A stretch of DNA of 64,000 bases from the NCBI RefSeq assembly GCF_022581195.2, contig NC_061474.1, positions 8,556,001 to 8,620,000 on the forward strand. Direction: 5' to 3'. The stretch comes from Helicoverpa zea. Lineage: Eukaryota; Arthropoda; Insecta; Lepidoptera; Noctuidae. Of this stretch, positions 1 to 11,596 are shown piece by piece. Positions within the stretch are counted from its first letter, which is position 1; every line of letters begins with the position of its first letter. The position numbers were made by a program, and so were the translations under genes. A model generated the notes under the pieces. That model had not been told where the DNA came from, did not search any database, and worked only from the letters and a program-made list of their open reading frames with translations.

Positions 1-242
1 GAAATTTCAGAAAAGAAGACTTGATTTTTTTGTGGTAAAACCCATTATCAATCAGGGATAATATAGTAGAAGTTCCTTTTTACATAAACTGGTTTTGTAA
101 AGCTGAAGAGTTATTTTAAATATATAATGTCAGGACACATTTTCACACACGGTCGGTTAGCTCCATGCTAAGTTATTTAATAAACTTGTGTTATGGATGC
201 TAACACAACTAATAAATTACATACTATAGCTACATATATACA
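1..242. repeat. Left flank, unclassified repeat-like DNA
   Basis: AT-rich non-coding DNA next to the LTR element. Its middle (about 130-220) resembles a dispersed lepidopteran repeat I have seen elsewhere but cannot name. No supportable coding exon. The end (about 237-242, tacata) is repeated just after the right LTR and is the likely target-site duplication. Confidence 0.35.
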
Positions 243-585
243 TATAAGATTATATCTTATAGTCTAGGATTCAAATAAACTCATGTGTTGCTTCTGAAAA
301 CAAAGTTTTATTTTGTTATAATCACTTAACAAAGAAAACATCTTATTTTATGCACTATTGTAAAATCCTCACCTGAAAACAAAGAAACGACATTCAAAGT
401 TTATTTTTCCACCAATTCCAATCGTTTTATCACAAAATATATCTCACATAAAGTTTTCTTCTCGTAACACCACATGCCAATTTTCATAACCTATAAAACC
501 AACTATAGACAAAAACTTTGACTTTTTACCATAGATCGCGCGAAGCGCGCCAAATTCAAAATTAAAGAAATATATTTTCTTTACA
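243..585 (-). repeat. 3' LTR (sense orientation) of the gypsy-type element
   Basis: About 340 bp, matching 5328-5670 base for base as far as I can read. In sense orientation it starts TGTAAAG, directly after the purine tract, and ends near AATCTTATA. It includes a short GC palindrome (tcgcgcgaagcgcgc) within an AT-rich sequence. The left border is uncertain by 2-3 bases. Confidence 0.9.
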
Positions 586-600
586 TCTTCCCTCCCGAGG
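586..600 (-). other. Polypurine tract (plus-strand primer)
   Basis: On the minus strand this reads as a G/A-rich run (GGGAGGGAAGA) that stops exactly where the 3' LTR begins. That is where reverse transcription of an LTR element primes its second strand. Confidence 0.7.
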
Positions 601-650
601 AAGAAAATTCACCTGAGAATTTTCTCTCAGGCTCTCGATTAGTTCTTCTT

Positions 651-2117
651 TCATCTATCATCACTTGTTTCCTCGTCATCTTCATCTTTTGTTATATGTA
701 CTGGAATTAATTTAGAAATGTGAAATAGGTTTGACTCTGTTTTCCTGTGTCCTGTATCTATCTCATAAATGGTATTTGATTTTTTTTCTACTATTTTATA
801 TGGTCCAATTCTCAGTTCATCTAGCTTTTTACGATTAAGTTTATTCCCATTTTCTACATATACCATATCTCCAACTTTAAGTTCTGTATTTTTTCTTTTT
901 CTGTCATAGAGCTTTTTATTATAGTAGTGTGATTTTAAAGTATTATTAAGCGCTTTTTCCTTATCTTTGATCCAGTCACTATGTATGCATTCTTGGCGTA
1001 GCTCATTTGGTAATAGTGTAGCATCTGTCCCATATAACAAATAGCATGGTGCGTAGCCAGTTATCGAATGATTAGTCTGATTATATTTTTCTACACATTC
1101 ATGTGCAATAGTAGTCCAAGCCTTTTTTCCTCCACTTCCATTTATTCTGCACCTTATCTTGTTTACTAATGTTTGATTGAGTCTTTCATTTAGGCCATTT
1201 GAAAAAGGCGCGTTCACCGCTGTAAATATCATTGTTATTTGCTTGTCACTAAGAACTTTCTTGAATTCTTTTGAATTTATTCCCGGGTATTGGTCGGTGA
1301 GAAGCATTTCAATTTCTTCTGTTTCGGTAACTTTATTTATTAGCTTTATAAAATCATGTGCACTCTGGGTCTTTGATGTTACAATAAATGCGTACCTAGT
1401 GAAGTGGTCTACTAGAAGATGTAAGTATTTCTTGGTTGATCTCGAACCACCAAATCCTCCAATTGTGTCTATTGATACTATTTCAAGAGGTCTTGTCGCC
1501 GGACCTAAATGTGACATCAATCCGTATTTGTCCTGTCCTCTTGTTTTGTTTTTTATGCAGATTTCACAGTTTCTACAGAGATTTTTTATATTCTTTGTTA
1601 AATTCTTTGCTACATACAATGAACTTACAGTCCTTAGCATTTGTCCAACTCCAATGTGACACAAATCCTCGTGTATTTTTTTTATAAGTCTAATACTGAG
1701 TTCTTCTGTTATAATTATTTTTTCTTTGTTTCTTATTTTTTTGTAGTATACATTATGTTTTTCAATTATTTTGTTTTTGTTTCTCTGTATTTCTTCATTT
1801 TTATTCTGATCTATCATAATATCTTCCAAAGTAATCAAGTTAACTATTTTCAATTGATCTTCTATATTTTCTTCTGGTTCCAACACAGGATTTCGACTTA
1901 AACAGTCTGCTTCTAAATTTTCTCTTCCTGGGGAATATTTTATTTTAAAGTCGTATTGTGAGAGGTAATAAGTGAGATCTCCTAGCTCGTCATCTGTTCT
2001 TGCTTTAAAGTTTAAATTCTCCAATGGTTTGTGGTCTGAGTAAACTGTAAATGATTTCCCAATTAACCAGTACTGCCAATATCTCAGGGCTTCTTTGATG
2101 GCCAAACATTCTAAATA
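651..2117 (-). pseudogene. pol part 2: RNase H C-terminal part and integrase
   Basis: Open for about 488 codons and ending at a natural stop. It starts inside RNase H (an LECLAIKEALRYWQYWL stretch, then YSDHKPLE). An integrase follows with an HHCC zinc region (H-x4-H, then CRNCEIC), a DDE core (D in VSIDTIG, D in LLTDQYPG, E in NERLNQ) and a C-terminal GPY-type domain (RIGPYKIVEK). The catalytic residues look intact. It lacks an initiator because it is the tail of a Gag-Pol polyprotein cut off by the 2120-2513 insertion. Integrase would join element cDNA to host DNA in the nucleus. Confidence 0.9.
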
Positions 2118-2119
2118 TA

Positions 2120-2513
2120 CAAGCTGTTGATTTGCATCCGTGCCATAGTCAAGGACGTAATTATGCTAATGATTCTCGATCCAAATCAACAAAAAAATCG
2201 GAACGTAATTTTTAATTTTTAGTTTTTTTTCGGAATTCCGTCAATGTCATCTACCCATATTTAAACTTGGCGCGTGTGTTACTGGCCTTAAAACCGTGCT
2301 GCGCCCTCACACAAACGCAAACACAAAGCATAAGCAAAGATTATTCATAAATTTCATTCATAAAATTGGGTTACTTCTGAAATACTACGACATAACAATG
2401 ACAAAAAAAGCAGTGCATATTAGCTATTTCCCGTCTACTGTAATTCCAATCGATTATTTACGTATTTTATGTCGTCCTCCTGAAGTATGGCACACATGCA
2501 AATCAACACCTTG
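2120..2513. mobile_element. 394-bp inverted-repeat element inside pol
   Basis: Imperfect terminal inverted repeats of about 33 bp: the left end starts caagctgttgatttgcat and the reverse complement of the right end starts caaggtgttgatttgcat, with the match running on to gtgccata. The element is flanked by TA on each side. It sits in the RNase H coding sequence, and the coding frames on its two sides agree once a 2-bp target duplication is allowed for. This points to a small non-autonomous DNA transposon using TA targets (Tc1/mariner-like behaviour); the family is not identified. Confidence 0.82.
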
Positions 2514-4157
2514 TATAGCTTTTTTCTTCTTTTGAGCTCCAGTTAGTTTTTTTGAAAAGTAGGCTACTGGTCTTTCTCTACCATCTTTTTGTACCTGTTT
2601 TAAAATTGCTCCAACGCCCTTCAGTGATCCATCGGTATAGATATTAATTGGTAGATCTTGATCAAATATTTCTAGTATTGGTTGCGAACATAAGAGACTC
2701 TTTATCTTCTCAAATGCTTTTTGGCATTCTTCAGACCAAAAAAAATTCTGATTTTTTCTAAGTAAGTTATGTAGTGGGTCTAGTATGATAGCGCTTCTTG
2801 GTATATATTCATGGTAGAAATTTATTTTTCCTAAAAATTGTCTGACATTCTTTTGTGTTTTTGGTACTGGGAAATCCCTTATTGAAATTAGGTTGTCCTT
2901 CACCGGTTTTATCGAATTTTTTTGAATAATATGTCCCAGGTATTTGATTGAATCTGATGCAAATGTACATTTTGTAAATTTTAATCGGAATCCTTCTGTT
3001 TGAATTGCTTCTAGCAGCTTTTTCAGGTGTTTTATGTGATCTTCAAATGATTTTGAGAATACCAGGATATCGTCGATATAATTCACAGCAAAATCAGTAA
3101 GTTTATATTTTCTAAGTATGTTACTCAATATCCTTTGAAATATTGCTGGTGCTGTCTTCAGTCCGAACGGAAGACACGTCCATTGGAAGTGTCCTTCTTG
3201 TGTTACAAATCCTGTTTTCTTCCGGTCTTCTACTCTTAGAGGTATAGACCAAAAAGCTGAGTTTATGTCTAAACTTGTAAAATAGTTACAATTCCTAGTC
3301 TTTATCATTAGGTCTTCAATTAATGGGAAGGGTTGAGCCTGTGGCACTACTATTTTATTTAAATCTCTAAAGTCTATACATAGTCTCGACTTTTTATTTT
3401 CTTCCTTCTTAAATGCCAAAGTTACCGGTGCTGCAAATGGACTGTAAGACTCTTCTATAAGCTCATTATCCAATAATTTTGCTATCTGTACTGCTATCTC
3501 TTCTTTGTCTTTTAAAGTACATCTATATGGTCTTTTGCTGCAGTATTTATCCACTAATAAATCTATTCTTGCTTCATATCCTCGAACTGTTCCTACATCA
3601 TACTTGTCCTTGGCAAAAACCGATTTATATTGTTGTATTAGTTTATAAATTTCTTCCCTTTTATCTTCTTCTAAATGATTTACTTTTATTTCAAACTCCT
3701 TTTCTTTAATATGTTCATTAAAATTTATCTCATATTCCTTTTCATATTCTTTACTTTCATTTTTTTCCTTGTATATCTCTTCCTCTTTTTTTATGTTTTC
3801 TTGATGTAAGTATTGTTTTTGAGTTATTTTTAACTCCTCATTTTGTATCAACTCGTATGTCTTTATCATGTCTAATCCTATTAAAAAATCATATTTGAAA
3901 TTTGGTTCATCAATGACGTAAACATTCACATTTTCTTCTTTTTCGAAAATTTTTATTTTTAGATTTGTCAAACCGCTGGTCTTCTTCACACCATTAATTG
4001 TAATTAAATTTTCTTCATTTGCATTATTTTTCTTGGTTTTTAATTTTAATAATTTGGAGTTAATGAGAGAAACATTCGAACCTGAATCATATACCCCATA
4101 TATTTCTAATTTATCATTTATTAGTAGTTTGACTCTTATTAATGGTGTTACTATTAG
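2454..4157 (-). pseudogene. pol part 1: protease, reverse transcriptase, RNase H start
   Basis: Read in the -1 frame relative to gag, from the slippery site on. Near the start is an aspartic protease active site (YDSGSN), then a lysine/glutamate-rich linker. A reverse transcriptase follows with LCIDFRDLN, FPLIEDL, the QWTCLPFGLKTAPAIFQR block and the catalytic VNYIDDILVFS box, and then the RNase H start YTDGSLKGVGA. The last residues before the stop at 2454 are encoded by the inserted 394-bp element. Normally this would copy element RNA to DNA in cytoplasmic particles. It is a truncated polyprotein segment, not a free-standing gene. Confidence 0.92.
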
Positions 4158-5296
4158 TTTTTTTGTTCGGTTTCATTTAACTCTGTTTCAATCACTGAAT
4201 TATTTACATGCCTTATAGATCTTCTATCGAATTTATCATCATCTTTAATCTTAAACCAGCATGCAGCTTCGGGGTGGTAACGAGTACCTTTATTTAGCCT
4301 TTCGCATGTTTTGCATGGAGCACGTTCCTCAATTTTGTTATTTATCTTTTGATTTTCGAATTTTCTGTAGGCCCCCTTCCTATTTTTATTTACCAAATGT
4401 TCATACTTTCTCACTTCATTGAATAAGTCTACTGTATCCTTCATTGCTTCTCTATTTATCTTCTCAAGTACAAATCCAGGCAAACCTGCAGCAATTAGAT
4501 CCACCAGAGTACCTGTATCTATTGATCGCCTCATGTCCAGTATAAGTTTTTCCTTTTTTATAGCATAGTCCACCAATGAACCATCCTTGTATTTAAATAA
4601 TAGGGCATAAGTCACTTGGTTCCAGCCTTGATTCGCAAATGATTCACAGAACTTATTTTTCCATATCTGCCAGTCAGAGTTTAGTGTTAATTTTATAATC
4701 ATAGAACTGTACCAATCAACACAACTTTTATCCATGAATAGTCTTAATATTTCAATTTTTTTCTCATCTTCCAAAATATCAAAACGTAAACATTCCTTTT
4801 CAAAAGTATCAATCCACTGGTTTGGGTTTGTATTTTTACTTGTAAATTTTTCAATCACAAACTTCTCTGCAATATATTTTAGATTCTGTTTTTTTAGATC
4901 TTGCGTGTTCTCAATCAATTTTGCAAATAATTTTTCCAATGAATCTGTATTTTTTTCTAATCCTCCAGATGCTTGCTTTTGTTCAATTTCTTCTAGATAC
5001 TGCTCTCCAAATTGTACATTACCATCTTCATCTATGTACACTTTTCTTAGTTCATCTGTCATTGTTATCCAAACTTTTCTTGTCTGATGTCTTTTCTTTA
5101 AACTATTTTTCACTTTAGTGAACGCAGCTGTCTGTATTAACTCTTTATGAAGACTAGCAGGCTGTAATTCTTCTGGTATAACAAACACTTTTTCATCTTT
5201 TGTTGTTATTGAGGTTACACAACAGACATTTGATTTCCCATCCTTAGCTGGTAATATAGCAAATTCGAAACGTAGCTGATCCATCGTTTTTTCCAT
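4154..5296 (-). CDS. gag: gag of the LTR retrotransposon
   Basis: Intact frame of 380 codons starting just inside the 5' LTR (internal sequence begins near 5327). The central part has retrotransposon-type capsid features (WIDTFEKECLRF, then a W-rich stretch). The C-terminal part has a variant zinc knuckle, CKTC followed by H and C with CX2CX9HX4C spacing. Gag would form the particle shell and bind element RNA. It ends in the poly-A/AAC slippery stretch that leads into pol. I see no frame breaks. Confidence 0.88.
   Translation of the reverse strand: MEKTMDQLRFEFAILPAKDGKSNVCCVTSITTKDEKVFVIPEELQPASLHKELIQTAAFTKVKNSLKKRHQTRKVWITMTDELRKVYIDEDGNVQFGEQYLEEIEQKQASGGLEKNTDSLEKLFAKLIENTQDLKKQNLKYIAEKFVIEKFTSKNTNPNQWIDTFEKECLRFDILEDEKKIEILRLFMDKSCVDWYSSMIIKLTLNSDWQIWKNKFCESFANQGWNQVTYALLFKYKDGSLVDYAIKKEKLILDMRRSIDTGTLVDLIAAGLPGFVLEKINREAMKDTVDLFNEVRKYEHLVNKNRKGAYRKFENQKINNKIEERAPCKTCERLNKGTRYHPEAACWFKIKDDDKFDRRSIRHVNNSVIETELNETEQKN
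4157..4163 (-). promoter_or_regulatory. -1 ribosomal frameshift site between gag and pol
   Basis: On the minus strand the last gag codons contain the heptamer A AAA AAC in the correct phase (X XXY YYZ), immediately followed by the gag stop. The pol frame is open from exactly this point in -1. This is the classic arrangement for making a Gag-Pol fusion at low frequency. I did not resolve a downstream stem-loop or pseudoknot. Confidence 0.8.
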
Positions 5297-5327
5297 TTAG
5301 GTATTTCAATAAACGAAAATGTCGTTT

Positions 5328-5670
5328 TATAAGATTATATCTTATAGTCTAGGATTCAAATAAACTCATGTGTTGCTTCTGAAAACAAAGTTTTATTTTG
5401 TTATAATCACTTAACAAAGAAAACATCTTATTTTATGCACTATTGTAAAATCCTCACCTGAAAACAAAGAAACGACATTCAAAGTTTATTTTTCCACCAA
5501 TTCCAATCGTTTTATCACAAAATATATCTCACATAAAGTTTTCTTCTCGTAACACCACATGCCAATTTTCATAACCTATAAAACCAACTATAGACAAAAA
5601 CTTTGACTTTTTACCATAGATCGCGCGAAGCGCGCCAAATTCAAAATTAAAGAAATATATTTTCTTTACA
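5328..5670 (-). repeat. 5' LTR (sense orientation) of the gypsy-type element
   Basis: Second LTR copy, matching 243-585. Sense transcription would start within it and run toward lower coordinates. The following sequence (sense: taaaacgacattttcg) is where the tRNA primer site should lie, but I cannot assign the tRNA. Confidence 0.9.
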
Positions 5671-8600
5671 TACATATTTATAAATACATATTATTTGTAT
5701 GTTTGTTTGCTTGAACACGCTTTTCTCAGAAAGTACTACCTACTCCGAAGTATTTGAGAAATTCTAAAGTATTAGATAGGCTATTTATCGACTATCTAGG
5801 AACCCGGGAGCTTGAAGTTATTCCTTCTTCGATAAATAAGTCTATCTAACACTGAAATATTTTTTCAAATCGGACCAGTAGTTTCTGAGATACGCGTGTA
5901 TGTATAACCAAACTCCATAACTTTATAATAATAGTACGATTTTAAAGATAGGTATTTCACGTGTTTCCTTGTCTGGGATTTGATAAAAAATATTTTATTG
6001 ATACTGAAGTTTAAAACTTAGGTACTTATACAAAAGAAATCTTATTTTTTGTTTTGACATTATGAATCAAGTTTGTAGGTATTAGCCTACGCGCACACTG
6101 CAAATTTTTAGTCCTCCGATTGTTTTTTTGGATTTTTAAATCAGTATGAAGATTAGCTGTATCAGACCGACTGATTTAAAAATGAATCAAGATTTTATAT
6201 GAAAAAAAAAATTACAACCTCCGGGTCAACTTTCAGCCGACTGTTTAGTGTGCGAAAAAATTTACACTTTTTAGAAAATTTTGAATTCATTCAAAGTTTT
6301 TATTCGGTCAAATACCGGTCAAAAACCTGATCGTTGTTACGTGTGCACTTCCGTTCATCTTCATACTGATTTATGAGCCCAAACCTACTATCGGCCGACT
6401 TAAAGTTTGTAATATGCGCGTACTCTAAATAAGTATTAACAGACAACTAATGATGCAGAAACTAGTTTGGACTTTATTATGCATTTAACATTTAAACTAA
6501 ATAAAAATATTTACAAAAAAAGTAGTTAAAGGTCAATTTTTTGCTAATGTCCTGATGTTATGTAATGATATTATTCATTTCCAAAAAAAGATACCTGTCT
6601 TTCTACTTGATTTTTATTTTTTTTCTTTAAAAAAAATATATGTGTTCATAGTGTAATTTTGACATGGTATCATAGTTTTTAATAATTTATTCTTTTAGAC
6701 AGTAAATTTATGTTTAGACATATATAAAATAACGTGTCACCGATGACATAGCAAGTAGATATGCAATGAGATAAAATTCAAACTTCCCTCTCACGGATAA
6801 AATTAGCCAATGTCCTTTTTCAGGCTCTGGGCTATATGCGAAGCAAATGTCATGAAACCAGTCGAGTAGAGTAACTTTCACATTTATAATATATATGTAT
6901 AAGGATTTATAGTATGTTTCAAAATATACTTCGGCAATTTCTCACCCATAACACCAGTTGTGAGTTAATTTTACCTACATATGCAATATGCATGCATGCA
7001 TGTAAAAACTAAGGTCACCCGATTCACACGTGTAATTTTTTCTTAACTTCCAAAAAAGGAAATACCTATGCCATAGTAGATAATAAAAATTATACCAGGA
7101 AGATGTTCGATACCGCTTCTTGTTTATTATAATTATTTATTACATCAACATTTACATAAAGAAAAATAACAAAAGAAAAATATGAATTGACTTCTTGTTA
7201 TGTAAAAAAATATATTATTAAAAGAATCTTCCTTAAAGATATCTAAATATTGGTCAAGCATTTTTTCTATGCGCCTTTTTGTTACGGTATAAGAAATAGT
7301 AGTTATTATTAGGTTATAACAGTAAGTATATGTATATTTTTTTACAAGTTAAAACTAAAACTATTAATAAACTGTGAAGAATACATGACTTCCTTCGATT
7401 CTGAAGTCGAGTAAAGAATTTTCGAGAAAAGTTTTTTTTTTTTTGATTGATCAGCAAAGTTGGGATTCAGTAGGAGCTTAATTTATAGTCTATACTTTAA
7501 TGAGAGTCTGATCAAAATCGGTACAGCCGTTTGGAAAACCTGGTGAAAACAAACAAATAGACACAAATTGCTAAAATAGTCTTCAAAAGTGCCTAACCAA
7601 ATAAAAATACTGACCTTTTAATCTAACACCGTGATTATTTTTCTTACAATAAGTTAATTATATAACCTGTAATTAAAAATGACCTTGACCCTGCTATCAC
7701 TCATTGTCAGAGATTTTAATCGATTCTGCAATGGTCCGTGCAGTGCAGGCCGTGGCGAATCGAGTCTGCTAAACGATTGTCCGATACTGATTTAAAATGA
7801 TCGTTACCGACTTATCGATAAAGTTAATGTGCTTTGTACATTTGTTGTGAATGTTATCGATATTGGTTTTGTTAATTAGATACTCGTAAGCTGTAATCGT
7901 TTATGTATTTTTTTTTTCTGAGATATTAAAGCAGTTAAATAGTTAGTTCTCTATATTTCTCCTGAAAAATGCTGAACTACTTGTATGAAGTTAGCTTGTA
8001 CATGGTATATGAAACGCGCCTAATTTATTGTATGATCGTAATAATCGGCCTATTTATTATGTCCCTCCGCAAGAGGTCTGTGTCCAAATCTAAAAATCTC
8101 ATATTTTTTGTCTTTTTTCTTATTTTTGTGTTTTCATTCTCTCGTAAATAAATGTACTTGCCAAGAGTATTCGAGTATTTTCCTTCTTTCTCTTTTATAC
8201 GTCTATTTATTTCAAGTACTTCAAGTTTCATAACCTTTACATTTACCAACTATTTCGCTATAATATTATCATCAAGCCCAGCTGTCATGTCGGACACTTC
8301 GCCACAATGCAAACTACGTCAAGCATGCAGCTTGCAACCTAGCCTGCATTGTACCACATATTTGTGGAGTATCATTTGTAAGGCATGCTGGTACATGATG
8401 GATCAGACCACTTCCTTTATTAGGCTGAGGAATTTCCGTGACGACGTTTACACCTAGAAAAAAGGTTTCAACTTAGGTTTCAAGATTGTGTGTCTGTAGT
8501 TCATTGATGGAGTTCTATCAAGTACGAGTACTATTCAGATAAATTATAATTCAGAGTATGTCATCTTGAGAGTCCTTCAGCCAAGTATTAGAAGATTCTT

Positions 8601-9244
8601 ATGCCTTAGCCTATTGCAGACTAAACTTCCGACGATAGCTGGTTGACAGTTTACTTGAAGTTATCATGAATCTATGATTTTTTTGACGTTTTGATATAAG
8701 ATCGTTGTACTGTGCGCACCATCATTCATCTCTTACTAATTTATTGGTCCAAACAAATTATTGACTGGCTATGAGTTTGCTTTCGCGTTTATAATATTAA
8801 CAAGGATTACATGTGGCATTTTATAAAATGAACGTCATACTAACAGTTCAAGCCACGGTTTGAAACCAAATACAATTTTATTGACCTCTCATTTCTGTCT
8901 AATTATTCGGGAAAACGGAAAACGCGTATTACTCACAAGTTTTTAAGTTATAAAACCAATAATATTTCATTAAGAGCCCAATTATTTCGAGCAGAGTAAT
9001 AAACAGTTTCACAAAAGGGTGACGGTCTCACCTTGTAGGTTTCCTTTCAATCTTGAACAATCAGACTCAAGGCGGTATCTGCACGGCTTTTTATTATTAT
9101 TTTTTATAATAAAAACGGTACTATTAAGAGATGCGTTGAAGGTCGAGATTGTGATCTAAGATTTATGTTTACAATGTAATAACAATTAAGTAATGGACAC
9201 GTATTTATTATATTTTTCGTTCTGAAAAAAATAATTGGGAGGAT
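5671..9244. other. Intergenic: Helitron and MITE debris, no supported gene
   Basis: 5690-5960 looks like two lepidopteran Helitron fragments in opposite orientation (phrases typical of the family appear forward near 5700 and reversed near 5835-5890). 6090-6420 is a copy of the 'cacactgcaaa...tagtc' MITE family also seen at 28178 and 35020. 7440-7560 is another degraded Helitron-like fragment. The rest is AT-rich with short chance frames only. Confidence 0.45.
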
Positions 9245-9249
9245 GTTGG

Positions 9250-9540
9250 CCTATGAGCCGTGGTGGCCTTGTGGATAGAGCACCAACCTCTCATGTATGA
9301 GTGTGTAAGTTCGACTCCAGGTCAGGCAAGTACCAAAGCAACTTTTCTAAGTTTGTATATACTTTCTAAGTATATCTTGGACACCAATGGCTGATAAAAA
9401 GGTGAAGGAAAACATCTCGAGGAAACCTGGGCTGTAAAGTCTGAATTCACCAACCGGCATAGAGCATGCGTGGTGTTTAACCCTCAATCCTTCTTTGTGC
9501 AAGAAGAGGCCGCAGCCCAGCATTGGGACGAAAAAAAAAG
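9250..9540 (+). mobile_element. tRNA-derived SINE
   Basis: Starts with a tRNA-like head (gccgtggtggccttgtggat, then the B-box-like gttcgactccaggtcaggc). It continues through the body phrase tttctaagtatatcttgga and ends in a gcccagcattgggacg tail before an A-rich run. Degenerate copies on the other strand occur at 13580, 38360 and 48480. Non-coding and Pol III type by ancestry. Confidence 0.75.
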
Positions 9541-11596
9541 GCTGTATCGAGGAGGATGATGCTGATACAATTGACCCCTGTGCCTGGGAAGGCCCGTAAA
9601 GCCGTCTCCAAATGCTACTCAGTAGTACTCAGAGACTGTCAGGCGGGTTTGAGCAAACTGTGGTACTAGGCCTTGTTAGGTGATTAAATATGTAACTCAC
9701 TACTTTAGAAGAAGAGAAAGAATATTGGCCCAATACATGGACGTACGCTTCACAATTCAGGGCATGCATGTTTAAATTGTATGATTCCACGTTAATTCAC
9801 AATTCTGAAAAAAAAAATTGCCTTGAAAAAATATACCTATGCTCCTGTAATAAAAACCAAGCTGTAATTTTTGTAGTAATAAAGTTGTAGTATTTGAACA
9901 TTTTTGACCTGCGGGTCATTTCAATACCTACCTATCTCAATTCTGAGCCTGAACTGTAATTTTATTTCCATTAAATAGTAAATAAGGTATGAACATTGAT
10001 TCAGGGCGATTATAAATGCCACTTATGTACATTTCAAAACAGCTAGACTCCATAAATTCTACGGTATTACATTTCGAAACTTTAAGCGTTTGACCGAATC
10101 TGTGTACGTAATTTACTCGATAAATAAGTCAAGAAATATAAGTACCTATGTTTTGACTTGTATTTTTTTTGTCAGAAACTTATTTAATACGTTTTCTGTC
10201 TGCAGAGTTTCACACATAATAATCACTTCAAGCGTCCTATAAAATTCACACATAATAATCACTTAGTGCATCGTATAAAATAATTTAAAATTATTTTGTA
10301 GCCCACTAGCATAATTTTAGGCTACCTATAGTTTTTCTTGATTCTTACTAAATGAATTAACATAATCTGCAATAGTTGCTAAAAGCTAAAGATTTTAATG
10401 CCGGTTTCTGCCCAATTATCAGTCCGTGAAAATAAGTAATTAGGCACTAGCTAATGAAAACAGCTGATAGAAGATCTAGGATGATTCTAGACTAGCTATT
10501 TCAGTGTCTATTTTCAAAACATTATGCAACATCGTAATTAAAAATGTCTGCTGAACAAAAACCTGTGTTTAATTAACCACTTGTAATTTATTACTTATGT
10601 AGGTATTTGTTTTAACCGCAAAAGTAAAAAAAATCGAGCAAGTGCGATTTGGACTCGTGCACGGATGATTCCGTATCATTAATATCGATAAAACGAAGAA
10701 AACATCACGTTTTGCTGGCGTAAACCATTTTTTATTTTATTTTTTTATTTATTCCTTTATTTCAGGCAACTAGGGCCCATAAAAATACAACTACACATAT
10801 ATCGTACATTACAATACTTATAAACTAATACATAAAAAAAACACCATATCAATATATAAATACAATACTATATCTATAAAAACTTAAACATACTATAAAT
10901 ACATAACAAATATTCTTAAAACTAATGCACACGATGTGTCGGCGTCGTGTTTCGCTGACTGGTGTCACGTAGCCGGCCACGAAACCGGCGGTAAACAACA
11001 CCCTTCGGCCAAAAATCTTCCTATTCTAGTTTCCAATAACTTATAGTTAAAAAATCATACTTCAGCAAATTAGGCACTTGAACTTTCGCAGTTGAATCAG
11101 TTTAAAATAGAAAATACTAACATGGACTATAAAACAGCTGTGTGATAAAACAAAAAAGTTTTAAATATGTGTAATAATACATCATCATCATTTTGTGAAC
11201 ATTTCAATCGTCTATATCACGGTCTATGAGATATTCAGATGATAGTCTTATAGGGAAAGACGGACAGCGAAGACTTACTAAAAACTCCCATTTTTATACG
11301 GAATACTCCCATACAGTACGGAACTCTAAAAAAACTGGAAAATCCCAAATTCAAAATACCAAAATATAGACAACTTTTTATTTATCCATTCCGCAACGTA
11401 AATTGCTCTAAAATTATTCATGTTTATTAATAGCTGAATTATTTATGACTGTTTTTTTTTTAATTTACATCGCAGACACATTAAAGACTTGGTAGACGTT
11501 ATGACTTATAATAGGCATATGATTCACGTAGATATTTGGGGAATTCTCTTTATAGAGGCCAAAGTAGGCTGTGGTGAACTGAGCTTTCTGGTTTAA
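9541..11596. other. Intergenic, old retroelement tails
   Basis: Mostly unstructured AT-rich DNA. From about 10625 to 11345 there are phrases that look like a degraded non-LTR element 3' region (about 10655-10780 and 11215-11345), including a caggcaactagggcccat motif common in moth repeats. 10200-10270 carries a short direct repeat (cacacataataatcactt twice). No coding exon supported. Confidence 0.35.

Larger units (their letters stand above)
243..5670 (-). mobile_element. Ty3/gypsy-type LTR retrotransposon, pol interrupted
   Basis: A complete LTR element in minus orientation: two LTRs of about 340 bp, gag, then pol in the order protease, reverse transcriptase, RNase H, integrase (the Ty3/gypsy order). 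No env-like reading frame exists between the integrase stop at 651 and the LTR at 585. A purine tract just above the 3' LTR is the expected plus-strand primer. The two LTRs read as identical, so the insertion looks young. Pol is split by an inverted-repeat element at 2120-2513, so this copy cannot make full-length Pol by itself. Flanking tacata on both sides fits a short target duplication. Confidence 0.92.

Noticed and set aside
585..651. Possible env gene of the gypsy-type element
   Set aside because: Only 65 bp separate the integrase stop and the LTR, so there is no room for one.
2296..2535. 79-codon plus-strand frame inside the retrotransposon
   Set aside because: It spans most of the 394-bp inserted element and runs into pol on the wrong strand; no family features.
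7969..8457. Two consecutive plus-strand frames (60 and 101 codons) with hydrophobic stretches
   Set aside because: Low-complexity composition, no splice sites that would join them, no recognisable domain.
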